DNA from: DATCJU01 sp036562635
GTDB lineage: Bacteria > Actinomycetota > Actinomycetes > Mycobacteriales > Pseudonocardiaceae
DNA length: 64,000 nt
Reading direction: 5' to 3'
Assembly (NCBI GenBank): GCA_036562635.1
Contig: DATCJU010000114.1
Span: 1-64,000, forward strand
The first letter of the stretch is position 1. Each line of letters opens with the position of its first letter. A program made the position numbers and the translations under genes. Shown piece after piece: positions 56,948 through 64,000 of the stretch. Under the pieces are notes generated by a model. The model was not told the DNA's origin and ran no database searches. It worked only from the letters and a program-made list of their open reading frames with translations.

Positions 56948-56953
56948 TAGGGT
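56948..56953 (+). promoter_or_regulatory. -10 element of lipA
   Basis: TAGGGT, seven bases before GTG 56961. Confidence 0.55.
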
Positions 56954-56960
56954 GGTGCGC

Positions 56961-57962
56961 GTGAGCGTCGCACCGGAGGGGCGCAAGCTGCTGCGGCTCG
57001 AGGTCCGCAACAGCCAGACGCCGATCGAGAAGAAGCCCTCGTGGATCAAGACCCGGGCCAAGATGGGGCCGGAGTACCGGGAGCTGAAGGGCCTGGTGCG
57101 CCGCGAGGGCCTGCACACGGTCTGTGAGGAAGCCGGCTGTCCCAACATCTACGAGTGCTGGGAGGACCGGGAGGCCACCTTCCTCATCGGGGGTGAGCAG
57201 TGCACCCGTCGCTGCGACTTCTGCCAGATCGACACCGGCAAGCCCGCCGAGTTCGATCGTGACGAGCCCCGGCGGGTGGCCGAGTCGGTGCGGGCCATGG
57301 GCCTGCGTTACTCCACGGTCACCGGCGTGGCACGGGACGACCTGCCCGACGGCGGTGCCTGGCTGTACGCCGAGACCGTCCGGCAGATCCACGCGCTCAA
57401 CCCGGGCACTGGGGTGGAGCTGCTCATTCCCGACTTCAACGCCCGCCCCGACCAGCTCGCCGAGGTGTTCGGTTCCCGCCCCGAGGTCCTGGCGCACAAC
57501 CTGGAGACCGTGCCGCGGATCTTCAAGCGGATCCGGCCCGCGTTCCGCTACGAGCGGTCGCTGGAGGTGATCACCCGTGCCCGGGAGGCCGGGCTGGTCA
57601 CCAAGTCCAACCTGATCCTGGGCATGGGTGAGACCCCCGAGGAGGTGACGAGCGCCCTGCACGACCTGTACAACGCCGGGTGCGAGATCGTCACCATCAC
57701 CCAGTACCTGCGGCCCAGCCTGCGGCACCACCCGGTGGACCGCTGGGTCAAGCCCGAGGAGTTCCTGGAGCACAAGGCCACCGCCGAGGCGATCGGTTTC
57801 TCCGGTGTGATGGCCGGGCCGCTGGTCCGCTCCTCCTACCGCGCCGGCCGGCTCTACGCGCAGGCCGTGCTCAAGCGGGGTGAGAAGCTGCCCGAGCACC
57901 TGGCCCACCTGGCCGAGGCCGGCCCCGCCGCGCAGGAGGTCAGCGCCCTGCTGTCCCACTGA
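56961..57962 (+). CDS. lipA: Lipoyl synthase
   Basis: LipA, 333 aa, a radical SAM enzyme that inserts two sulfur atoms into octanoyl groups. The auxiliary 4Fe-4S cluster ligands are in CEEAGCPNIYECW and the radical SAM motif in CTRRCDFCQ. The final Arg-Ser-Ser-Tyr (RSSYRAG) is also conserved. The GTG at 56961 follows TAGGGT by seven bases; a GTG three codons earlier overlaps that promoter. It is followed by the DUF4191 gene, as in M. tuberculosis. Confidence 0.97.
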   Translation: MSVAPEGRKLLRLEVRNSQTPIEKKPSWIKTRAKMGPEYRELKGLVRREGLHTVCEEAGCPNIYECWEDREATFLIGGEQCTRRCDFCQIDTGKPAEFDRDEPRRVAESVRAMGLRYSTVTGVARDDLPDGGAWLYAETVRQIHALNPGTGVELLIPDFNARPDQLAEVFGSRPEVLAHNLETVPRIFKRIRPAFRYERSLEVITRAREAGLVTKSNLILGMGETPEEVTSALHDLYNAGCEIVTITQYLRPSLRHHPVDRWVKPEEFLEHKATAEAIGFSGVMAGPLVRSSYRAGRLYAQAVLKRGEKLPEHLAHLAEAGPAAQEVSALLSH

Positions 57963-58134
57963 CGGCGCACCGCGGAGCCGTCCGGACCTTGCTGCCTGCC
58001 CGGTGCCGTTCCCGGACCGGGTGGGCGGCGTCCGGGCGACGACACACCCGACACGCTCGGTCACCACGCGCCGGCACACCGTGACACCGGAGCGCGAGGC
58101 AGTGGTCTGGCACCGGTCCACGGGCAACGCGCCG

Positions 58135-58140
58135 TATCCT
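58135..58140 (+). promoter_or_regulatory. -10 element of the DUF4191 gene
   Basis: TATCCT, seven bases before ATG 58148. Confidence 0.5.
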
Positions 58141-58147
58141 GACGGGT

Positions 58148-58876
58148 ATGGCCCCCAAGCAGGACAAGGCGGCTGCGAAGGAAGCAGCCCGCGCCCGCCG
58201 CGCCGAGGCCCGGGAACGCCGGCGGCAGATCATCGAGGCGTTCAAGATCCAGCGACGCGAGGACCGCGGTCTGCTGCCGTGGATGATCGTGGCGTTCCTC
58301 GGCTCGATCGCTGTGGTGTTCGGCATCGGCTGGCTGCTGAACCTGCAGTGGGTGTTCCTCCCCCTGGGCATCATGATCGGCCTGCTCGCCGCCGTGATCG
58401 TCTTCGGTCGCCGGGTGCAGCGCAACGTCTACGCCAAGGCCGAGGGGCAGCCCGGTGCGGCCGCCTGGGCCCTGGAGAACCTCCGCGGCCCGTGGCGGGT
58501 GACCACGGCTGTCGCGGCCACCACACAGCTCGACGCCGTGCACCGGGTGATCGGCCGCCCCGGCATCATCCTGGTCGGTGAGGGGGCGCCGCATCGGGTG
58601 CGCAGCCTGCTGGCCCAGGAGAAGAAGCGGGTGGCGCGGCTGGTCGGTGACACCCCGATCTACGACGTGCAGGTGGGCACGGAGGAAGGCCAGGTACCGC
58701 TGCGCAAGCTGCAGTCGCACCTGGCGAAGCTGCCCCCCAACATCAACGCCGCGCAGATGGACCAGCTGGAGGCCCGGCTGGTGGCCCTGCAGACCAAGGG
58801 GGCGGCGATGCCCAAGGCCCCCATCCCGCAGGGCGCGAAGCTGCGCAGTGTCCAGCGCACCCTGCGCCGTCGCTGA
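58148..58876 (+). CDS. DUF4191 membrane protein
   Basis: A 242-aa protein like Rv2219. The N-terminal 40 residues are very basic and helical (KEAARARRAEARERRRQI). Two transmembrane helices follow (about 43-64 and 68-88), then a soluble domain with GVRSLL-type and KRVARLVGDTPIYDVQVG segments. Function is unknown. Its place between lipA and glnA is conserved in related genomes. Leaderless-type start. Confidence 0.9.
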   Translation: MAPKQDKAAAKEAARARRAEARERRRQIIEAFKIQRREDRGLLPWMIVAFLGSIAVVFGIGWLLNLQWVFLPLGIMIGLLAAVIVFGRRVQRNVYAKAEGQPGAAAWALENLRGPWRVTTAVAATTQLDAVHRVIGRPGIILVGEGAPHRVRSLLAQEKKRVARLVGDTPIYDVQVGTEEGQVPLRKLQSHLAKLPPNINAAQMDQLEARLVALQTKGAAMPKAPIPQGAKLRSVQRTLRRR

Positions 58877-58915
58877 CCCGACGAAATTCCCTCCGTACCG
58901 CCCGGCCGTTCCCGC

Positions 58916-58921
58916 TACGGT
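58916..58921 (+). promoter_or_regulatory. -10 element of the GNAT gene
   Basis: TACGGT, eight bases before ATG 58930. Confidence 0.45.
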
Positions 58922-58929
58922 CGGGCGGT

Positions 58930-59700
58930 ATGTGCATGGTCGACATCGCGATCCGGATCGCCCGTGGGCAGCGAGTCGGCGCGGCCCGTGATCGCCGGGT
59001 CGTGGACGTGGGCCCCCTGACCGGGCTGTTGCACGACTCCCCCTCGATGTTCCTGTCCTACGCGGTGGCCCGGCAGCCCGGAAGCGATGTCACACAGGGC
59101 GAGGTCGAAGCAGCGCTGCCCCGGCTGCGGGAGACGTTCGGTGCCGAGGGCAAACCGTTGCGGTTCGAACTGGTCGACGAGGCGAGTCCGGGGCTGGTCG
59201 CCGGTCTGCTCGCCTGCGGCGCACGTCGGACCGGAACGTTCCCGCTGCTGGCCACCTCCCCCGACCAGGTGCGCTGCCCCGACCTGCCGGCCGGGACACG
59301 GGTGGTGTCCGTGCTGGATGCCGAACAGCAGGCCCAGGCGCACCGGGTGGCCCGGGCCGCGTTCGAGGAGGACCTACCGGAGCTCGCCGTCCCCACCGAC
59401 CCTGCCGCAGGGGGCACGGTCCTGGTGGTGCACCGTGACGAACCCGTGGCCGTCGCGTCCTGGACGGCGGTCGCGGAGGGGGTGACCGAGATCGTCGGGG
59501 TGGCCACCGTGCCGGAGTACCGGCGCCGTGGTTTCGGCCGGCTGGCCACGGCACACGCGGTGCGGGCCGCCGCCGGTGGCGGAGCCACCCTCACCTGGCT
59601 GACCCCGGGCGACACCGGCGCGCACCGCCTCTACCGGGGGCTGGGTTTCCGCCACGTGGGCACGGCGGCACACCTGGTGGACGGGTCTGCGGAGATCTGA
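58930..59700 (+). CDS. GNAT-family acetyltransferase
   Basis: A 256-aa protein with a C-terminal GNAT domain (about residues 120-255). The acetyl-CoA loop VATVPEYRRRGFGRLATAHAV is followed by HRLYRGLGFRHVGTAAHL. The N-terminal 110 residues form a degenerate GNAT-like domain. Substrate is unknown. Start ATG 58930 is eight bases after TACGGT, with no ribosome site. It converges with the RDD gene. Confidence 0.85.
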   Translation: MCMVDIAIRIARGQRVGAARDRRVVDVGPLTGLLHDSPSMFLSYAVARQPGSDVTQGEVEAALPRLRETFGAEGKPLRFELVDEASPGLVAGLLACGARRTGTFPLLATSPDQVRCPDLPAGTRVVSVLDAEQQAQAHRVARAAFEEDLPELAVPTDPAAGGTVLVVHRDEPVAVASWTAVAEGVTEIVGVATVPEYRRRGFGRLATAHAVRAAAGGGATLTWLTPGDTGAHRLYRGLGFRHVGTAAHLVDGSAEI

Positions 59701-59741
59701 GCGGGCGACGGCCGGCTGCACGGGCGCGGCCGTCCCGGCCG

Positions 59742-60206
59742 CTAGCGGGTGCGCAGCACGATGCTGCCCACTGCCTTGTCGTGCAGCCCCCGACCGTCCC
59801 GGTCGTAGACGACGGGCGGGATGGCCAGACACAGCAACACGGTCCGCACCACGGCGCCACCGAACCCGATCCGCCCTCGACCGGCGACCTGGGCCACCCG
59901 CAGCCCGACCAGGGCGTGCCCGGGGGTCCGGCTGGCCACGACGAGGCTCACCGCCGTGTACAGCGCGAACAATGCCAGGGCCGAGGTGGCCGGGTTGGTG
60001 GTGAACAGCTCGGCGAGCAGGGCGCAGGGCACCCAGTCCAGCACCAGGGCGAGTCCTCGGCGGCCGAATCCGGCGACCGAGTCCGGGCCGTCCTCCGGAA
60101 GGCCCAGACGCTCACCGCGCCACCGCTGCTGCTCCCCTTCCGCGCTCCCGGAGGGGTTCAGCGCGGCACGCGGCCCCGACAACCAGGTCCCGGTCCACCT
60201 GCTCAC
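59742..60206 (-). CDS. RDD-family membrane protein
   Basis: A 154-aa protein with an RDD domain: GFGRRGLALVLDWVPCALLAELF, RTPGHALVGLRV and a helix around VVRTVLLCLAIPPVV, ending in DRDGRGLHDKAVGSIVL. Three helices are predicted. Corresponds to Rv2219A. RDD proteins may be ion transporters, but this is unproven. The GTG at 60206 is seven bases after TACTCT. It is divergent from glnA. Confidence 0.88.
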   Translation of the reverse strand: MSRWTGTWLSGPRAALNPSGSAEGEQQRWRGERLGLPEDGPDSVAGFGRRGLALVLDWVPCALLAELFTTNPATSALALFALYTAVSLVVASRTPGHALVGLRVAQVAGRGRIGFGGAVVRTVLLCLAIPPVVYDRDGRGLHDKAVGSIVLRTR

Positions 60207-60213
60207 GGGTCCA

Positions 60214-60219
60214 AGAGTA
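60214..60219 (-). promoter_or_regulatory. -10 element of the RDD gene
   Basis: TACTCT, seven bases before GTG 60206. Confidence 0.5.
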
Positions 60220-60278
60220 CGGCGCGGCGCGCGTCACCCCCCGACCAGGTGACATCGGTCCTTCGATCGGGACAAGCG

Positions 60279-60316
60279 TTAACACCGGCGAAACATTCAG
60301 GTAGCGGTTGGGCAAC
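60279..60316 (+). promoter_or_regulatory. GlnR operator of glnA (two boxes)
   Basis: TTAAC-n6-GAAAC-n6-GTAGC-n6-GCAAC runs across 60279-60316. It follows the actinobacterial GlnR scheme of alternating gTnAC (a-site) and GaAAC (b-site) five-mers with six-base spacing. The first two half-sites match well; the last two have one mismatch each. It lies about 110 bp before the glnA start. Confidence 0.8.
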
Positions 60317-60423
60317 ACCTGGGCCATAACGTCCTCCACAGAGCCCGACGCAGACCCGCTGCACCGGGGACGTCACCACCTGCGGGCACCGTGCCGCCGG
60401 TACGTAGACGAAGGAGCCAGAGG

Positions 60424-61848
60424 GTGTTCACCAATCCCGATGAGGTCCTGCGCTTCATCGTCGACGAAGAGGTCAAGTTCGTCGACATCCGTTTCTGCGA
60501 CCTTCCAGGCGTCATGCAGCACTTCACGGTGCCTGCCGAGGCGTTCGACCAGGACACCTTCGAGGAGGGCCTGGCCTTCGACGGTTCGTCGGTGCGGGGT
60601 TTCCAGTCGATCCACGAGTCGGACATGCTGCTGCTGCCCGACCCGCAGACCGCCAGGATCGACCCGTTCCGCGCGGAGAAGACGCTGATCATGAACTTCT
60701 TCGTGCACGACCCGCTGACCCGCGAGCCCTACAGCCGCGACCCGCGGAACGTGGCACGCAAGGCCGAGGAGTACCTGACCGAGTCGGGTGTCGCCGACAC
60801 GGCGTTCTTCGGTGCCGAGGCCGAGTTCTACATCTTCGACTCGATCCGCTTCGACAACACCGAGAACACCGCCTTCTACGAGATCGACTCCGAGGCCGGC
60901 TGGTGGAACACCGGCGCCGACGAGGAGGGCGGCAACAAGGGCTACAAGGTCCGTTACAAGGGCGGCTACTTCCCTGTGCCGCCGTACGACCGCTTCGCCG
61001 ACCTGCGGGACAGGATGGTCCTGAACCTGACCAACGCCGGGTTCAGGGTCGAGCGGGCGCACCACGAGGTCGGCACCGCAGGCCAGGCGGAGATCAACTA
61101 CCGGTTCAACACGCTGCTGCACGCCGCCGACGACCTGCAGCTGTTCAAGTACATCGTGAAGAACACCGCCTGGCAGGCGGGGCGCACGGTGACCTTCATG
61201 CCCAAGCCGCTGTTCGGTGACAACGGCTCCGGCATGCACACCCACCAGTCGCTGTGGAAGGACGGCGTGCCGCTGTTCCACGACGAGGTGGGCTACGCCG
61301 GTCTGTCCGACGTCGCCCGGTACTACATCGGCGGCATCCTGCACCACGCGCCGAGCCTGCTGGCCTTCACCAACCCGACGATCAACTCGTACCACCGCCT
61401 GGTGCCCGGCTTCGAGGCGCCGGTGAGCCTGGTGTACTCGCAGCGGAACCGTTCCGCGTGTGTGCGTATCCCGATCACCGGCAACAACCCGAAGGCCAAG
61501 CGGATCGAGTTCCGCTGCCCGGACTCCTCCGGCAACCCGTACCTGGCGTTCGCCGCGATGCTGATGGCCGGGGTGGACGGCATCCGCAACAAGATCGAGC
61601 CTCCAGCGCCGATCGACAAGGACCTCTACGAGCTGCCGCCGGAGGAGGCCAAGAACGTCAAGCAGGTCCCGGGCAGCCTGGCCGAGGTGATCGACAACCT
61701 GGAGCGCGACCACGACTTCCTGCTGGAGGGCGGGGTCTTCACCGAGGACCTCATCGAGACGTGGATCCAGCTCAAGCGGGAGACCGAGATCGACCCGCTA
61801 CGGCTGCGTCCGCACCCCTACGAGTTCGAGCTCTACTACGACGTGTGA
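60424..61848 (+). CDS. glnA: Glutamine synthetase type I
   Basis: A 474-aa dodecameric enzyme condensing ammonia with glutamate. The latch DGSSVRGFQSI, ATP/metal motif NGSGMHTHQSLW, and the loop NRSACVRIPITGNNPKAKRIEFRCPDS-type region are present. The adenylylation Tyr is in DKDLYELPPEE near residue 400, so activity is controlled by GlnE, whose gene lies 1.6 kb downstream. The GTG at 60424 has AAGGAG seven bases upstream. A GlnR operator gives nitrogen control. It ends at a strong terminator. Confidence 0.98.
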   Translation: MFTNPDEVLRFIVDEEVKFVDIRFCDLPGVMQHFTVPAEAFDQDTFEEGLAFDGSSVRGFQSIHESDMLLLPDPQTARIDPFRAEKTLIMNFFVHDPLTREPYSRDPRNVARKAEEYLTESGVADTAFFGAEAEFYIFDSIRFDNTENTAFYEIDSEAGWWNTGADEEGGNKGYKVRYKGGYFPVPPYDRFADLRDRMVLNLTNAGFRVERAHHEVGTAGQAEINYRFNTLLHAADDLQLFKYIVKNTAWQAGRTVTFMPKPLFGDNGSGMHTHQSLWKDGVPLFHDEVGYAGLSDVARYYIGGILHHAPSLLAFTNPTINSYHRLVPGFEAPVSLVYSQRNRSACVRIPITGNNPKAKRIEFRCPDSSGNPYLAFAAMLMAGVDGIRNKIEPPAPIDKDLYELPPEEAKNVKQVPGSLAEVIDNLERDHDFLLEGGVFTEDLIETWIQLKRETEIDPLRLRPHPYEFELYYDV

Positions 61849-61890
61849 TCCCTCACCGGGCGCCAGTGGACCGCCCGTGCCGGTAAGGGG

Positions 61891-61926
61891 CGAGGGCCGG
61901 GTGTACTCTCCGTCACCCGGCCCTCG
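61891..61926 (+). terminator. Terminator of glnA
   Basis: A 13-bp perfect stem (61891-61903 with 61914-61926) and a 10-base loop, then GGTTCTT. Confidence 0.8.
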
Positions 61927-61940
61927 GGTTCTTCCGTGGA

Positions 61941-61991
61941 CCGCCCAGGACACCTCGTCCACCCGAGTCGGGGATGCGGTGTCCTGGGCGG
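61941..61991 (-). terminator. Second hairpin, probably for the FMN reductase gene
   Basis: A 14-bp perfect stem (61941-61954 with 61978-61991) around a 23-base loop, 51 bp beyond the stop of the minus-strand gene. Confidence 0.65.
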
Positions 61992-62042
61992 CGGCGTGTC
62001 ACCGGACACGCGCGGAGGGTGCGCCCGTCCCAGCAGCCGGGT

Positions 62043-62615
62043 TCAGCGCCGTGGTGGCAGCACGGTGAGCACCCGGACGACGAAGTCGCGGAACTCTCGC
62101 ATGTAGTCCCGCAGGAACTGCGCCGTGCTCTCGTCGGTGACCTCACCGGCCTCGGTGAACAGCCCGGGCTTGAACTGGATGTACGCCTCCATCTCGTTCA
62201 TCTGCGGGGCGTTGCAGAAACTCAGCACACTGCGCAGGCTCTGTTGGGCCACCGCGGTGCCGATCGAGCCGGTCGACGCCCCGATGATCGCCGAGGGTTT
62301 GTGTGTGAACGAGTTGTCCCCCCAGGGACGGCTGGCCCAGTCGATGGCGTTCTTCAGCGCTCCCGGGATGGAGCGGTTGTACTCCGGGGTCACGAACAGC
62401 AGAGCGTCCACCGAGGCGATGGCCTTCTTGAGTGCCCGGGCCTCGGGCGGGTAGTCGGCGTCGTGGTCCCGGTTGTACAACGGGAGGTCCTTGATCGGGA
62501 TCTCCACGAACTCCAGCTCCGGCGGGGCGAGGCGGATCAGCGCCTTCGCCAGGATGCGGTTGATCGATCTTGTCGAGAGACTGCCGACGAAGTAGCCCAC
62601 CGTGTACGTGGCCAT
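62043..62615 (-). CDS. NADPH-dependent FMN reductase / NAD(P)H-quinone reductase-like flavoprotein
   Basis: A 190-aa flavodoxin-fold enzyme. GYFVGSLSTRSINRILAKAL binds the FMN phosphate, VTPEYNRSIPGALKNAIDW is the family signature, and KPSAIIGASTGSIGTAVAQ follows. Such proteins reduce FMN, quinones or azo compounds. The ATG at 62615 has GGAGG 10 bases upstream; a GTG three codons earlier is less likely. It converges on glnA. Confidence 0.92.
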   Translation of the reverse strand: MATYTVGYFVGSLSTRSINRILAKALIRLAPPELEFVEIPIKDLPLYNRDHDADYPPEARALKKAIASVDALLFVTPEYNRSIPGALKNAIDWASRPWGDNSFTHKPSAIIGASTGSIGTAVAQQSLRSVLSFCNAPQMNEMEAYIQFKPGLFTEAGEVTDESTAQFLRDYMREFRDFVVRVLTVLPPRR

Positions 62616-62969
62616 GGCACCCACACCTCCTGCCGACGCGGAACGACCCGGCATCTGGGTGTTCCCCGGTGCGTGCGCCGACACCGCCCCACGGCCGACG
62701 TCACCCGTCCGTATCACTCCGATCCGCTCCCCGACCGGTCGGTGGTGAACCGGAACCCGGAAACACCGTGTCGGTGAGCACACGACAGCCGGCGCGGTGA
62801 CGTCGTGGCCCGGCCCGGCGGGGTTCGCCGTCACCAGGGGTTGCTCACCTGATCCGGTGAGCCGCCCCCTCCCGGCCCCGGGCACGCTCCCCGAACACCT
62901 ACCGACGCCCTACGCTGCCGCTGTTCCGCGGAACCGCCCTGCTCCCCTCTCACCGGTGGAGGACCGCAC
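62616..62969. other. 354-bp divergent intergenic region
   Basis: No gene is supported. TACGCT at 62911-62916 is a possible -10 for the NUDIX gene, leaving a leader of about 47 bases. CTCACC and GGTGAG near 62844-62860 form a short hairpin. Confidence 0.4.
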
Positions 62970-63479
62970 GTGACGACCGCCCCAGCTCCGTACTCGGTGT
63001 CCGTGGCCGGTGTCGTGGTCCGTGAGGACCGCCGTCTGTTGGTCGTGCGACGACGGGACAACGACCGCTGGGAGCCTCCGGGTGGGGTGTTGGAGCCGGG
63101 CGAGTCCCTCCAGGACGGGGTGCGACGCGAGGTCCTCGAGGAGACCGGTGTCGACGTGGAGGTGCAGCGGTTGACCGGGGTCTACCAGAACCTCCGGCAG
63201 GGGGTGGTGGCGCTGGTGTTCCGCTGTCGACCGATCGCCGGTGTACCCGGGCCCTCCGCCGAGGCCGTCGAGGCGCTGTGGCTGCCGCTGGAGGAGGCGG
63301 TCCGGCTGATGGTGCCGGCCTTCGCCGTGCGGGTTCGGGACGCCTTCACCGACGAGGTGCCGGCACGGGTGCACGACGGCTTCCTCCTGCTTCCCCCGGC
63401 TCCCGGAGCCGCACCGGACGACACCCCCGGCGGACGAGAACGCCCGCCGAGCCCGGCGCAACGTCCTCACTCCTGGTAG
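62970..63479 (+). CDS. NUDIX hydrolase
   Basis: A 169-aa NUDIX protein. The NUDIX box from GGVLEPGESLQDG through RREVLEETGVDVEV (about residues 36-58) is complete, with the REVLEETG metal-binding core. Residues 30-35 are preceded by RRRDNDRWEPPGG. Such enzymes hydrolyse nucleoside diphosphates linked to another group; the substrate is unknown. The last 35 residues are low complexity. The GTG has GGAGG seven bases upstream. It overlaps the glnE stop by 13 bp, tail to tail. Confidence 0.92.
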   Translation: MTTAPAPYSVSVAGVVVREDRRLLVVRRRDNDRWEPPGGVLEPGESLQDGVRREVLEETGVDVEVQRLTGVYQNLRQGVVALVFRCRPIAGVPGPSAEAVEALWLPLEEAVRLMVPAFAVRVRDAFTDEVPARVHDGFLLLPPAPGAAPDDTPGGRERPPSPAQRPHSW

Positions 63480-64000
63480 AACACCCGCTCCACGACGGCC
63501 CGGGCCCGCCTGGTGGTCCGCCGGTAGTCGTCGACGAACTCACCGGGGTCCGTCCCCGGCGGGTAGCCGAGTGCCCGGGCCACCGCGGCCAGTTCCCGGC
63601 CAGCGCGCGGAAGTTGGTCGGTGGGTTTGCCCCGGACCAGGGTCGAGGCGTTGCGCGCCCGGGTGACCGTCCGCCAGGCCGTGTCCAGTGCCGCGGCGTC
63701 CTCGGGATCCAACACCCCCACCGCGGTGGCTGCGGCGAGCCCGGTCAGGGTCGAGGTGGTGCGCAGTTCCCCGTGTTCGCCCGCGTGCTGGAGCTGCAGC
63801 AGCTGCAGGGTCCACTCGATGTCCGCCAGTCCACCCCGTCCCAGTTTGGTGTGGGTGGCCGGATCGGCACTCCGGGGCAGACGTTCGGCGTCCACCCGTG
63901 CCTTGATCCGCCGGATCTCCCGGACCTGCGCCGGGTCCAGTCCCCCATGCGGGTAGCGGATCGGGTCGATCATCTCGCGGAACCGTTCCCCCAGCTCGGG
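63467..64000 (-). CDS. glnE: Bifunctional glutamine synthetase adenylyltransferase/deadenylase (C-terminal part)
   Basis: The last 177 residues of GlnE are visible; the gene continues beyond the window. GlnE adenylylates and deadenylylates glutamine synthetase. The stretch has RFREMIDPIRYPHGGL, AERLPRSADPATHTKLGRGGLADIEWTLQ-type sequence with the conserved KLGRGGLADIEW, and the C-terminal helical region ending RRARAVVERVFYQE. It completes the nitrogen-control pair with glnA. Confidence 0.95.
   Translation of the reverse strand, partial: PELGERFREMIDPIRYPHGGLDPAQVREIRRIKARVDAERLPRSADPATHTKLGRGGLADIEWTLQLLQLQHAGEHGELRTTSTLTGLAAATAVGVLDPEDAAALDTAWRTVTRARNASTLVRGKPTDQLPRAGRELAAVARALGYPPGTDPGEFVDDYRRTTRRARAVVERVFYQE

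Noticed and set aside
1..64000. Prophage, insertion sequence, integrase, toxin-antitoxin or defence island
   Set aside because: No transposase, integrase, terminase, methylase, nuclease-ATPase or toxin signature was recognised in any supported gene.

Overview
The window is a high-GC actinobacterial chromosome segment with dense coding, a strong preference for G/C-ending codons, many GTG starts and many apparently leaderless genes. Two blocks match Mycobacterium tuberculosis gene order from memory: clpX-clpP2-clpP1-tig, nei2 and rpiB (Rv2457c to Rv2465c), then pimB' to glnE (Rv2188c to Rv2221c). PimB', F420-type enzymes and a CtaC/QcrABC respiratory set fit a member of the Mycobacteriales/Pseudonocardiales. 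A c-di-AMP riboswitch and a GlnR box fit the same picture. I favour a Pseudonocardiaceae-like organism, but genus cannot be decided from the sequence alone. I see no phage, insertion sequence, CRISPR array or toxin island.

Layout. 1-4.1 kb: protein quality control (clpX partial, clpP2, clpP1, trigger factor) and two divergent tRNA genes (Pro-TGG, Gly-TCC). 4.1-11.1 kb: a more accessory stretch with a secreted sugar dehydrogenase (PKD plus CBM6), a Tat-exported ThuA/DUF1080 protein, an Eis-like acetyltransferase and a membrane protein with a Gly/Asp-rich tail. 11.1-20.6 kb: Nei2 glycosylase, RpiB, PimB', a membrane-anchored metalloprotease, an NlpC/P60 hydrolase behind a c-di-AMP riboswitch, an NYN-domain coiled-coil protein, an exonuclease/UvrC-like fusion and a stand-alone Lrp-type domain.

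20.8-33 kb: the aerobic respiratory chain (ctaE-qcrC-qcrA-qcrB and ctaC-ctaF on the minus strand) surrounds trpD, a receiver-like protein, a GlxA-type regulator and a divergent EamA exporter. Next come asnB (LtsA-type) and an AdoK-like sugar kinase. 34-43 kb: a HesB/IscA protein, glycerate kinase, a DUF3043 membrane protein, an aldo/keto reductase, the cobalamin lower-ligand genes cobU-cobT-cobS, and ilvE. 43-48.6 kb: DUF402-gcvT, an APC permease, leucyl aminopeptidase and small proteins.

48.9-64 kb: lipoate metabolism (lpdA, a two-lipoyl-domain E2, lipB, lipA), interrupted by VOC, LLM and SDR oxidoreductase genes. The window ends with nitrogen assimilation: glnA with a GlnR operator, and glnE truncated by the window end. 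Lipoyl synthesis (LipB, LipA) sits with lipoyl users (E2, Lpd) and the glycine-cleavage T protein. glnE acts on the product of glnA.

Most of the window is conserved core genome. The items most worth a second look are the leaderless promoter pattern, the c-di-AMP riboswitch, the secreted sugar-oxidation pair with a 20-bp palindrome upstream, an abrupt codon-usage change inside clpX, and two lipoyl-domain DNA repeats that are almost identical. I did not find a clear new multi-gene system and do not claim one.
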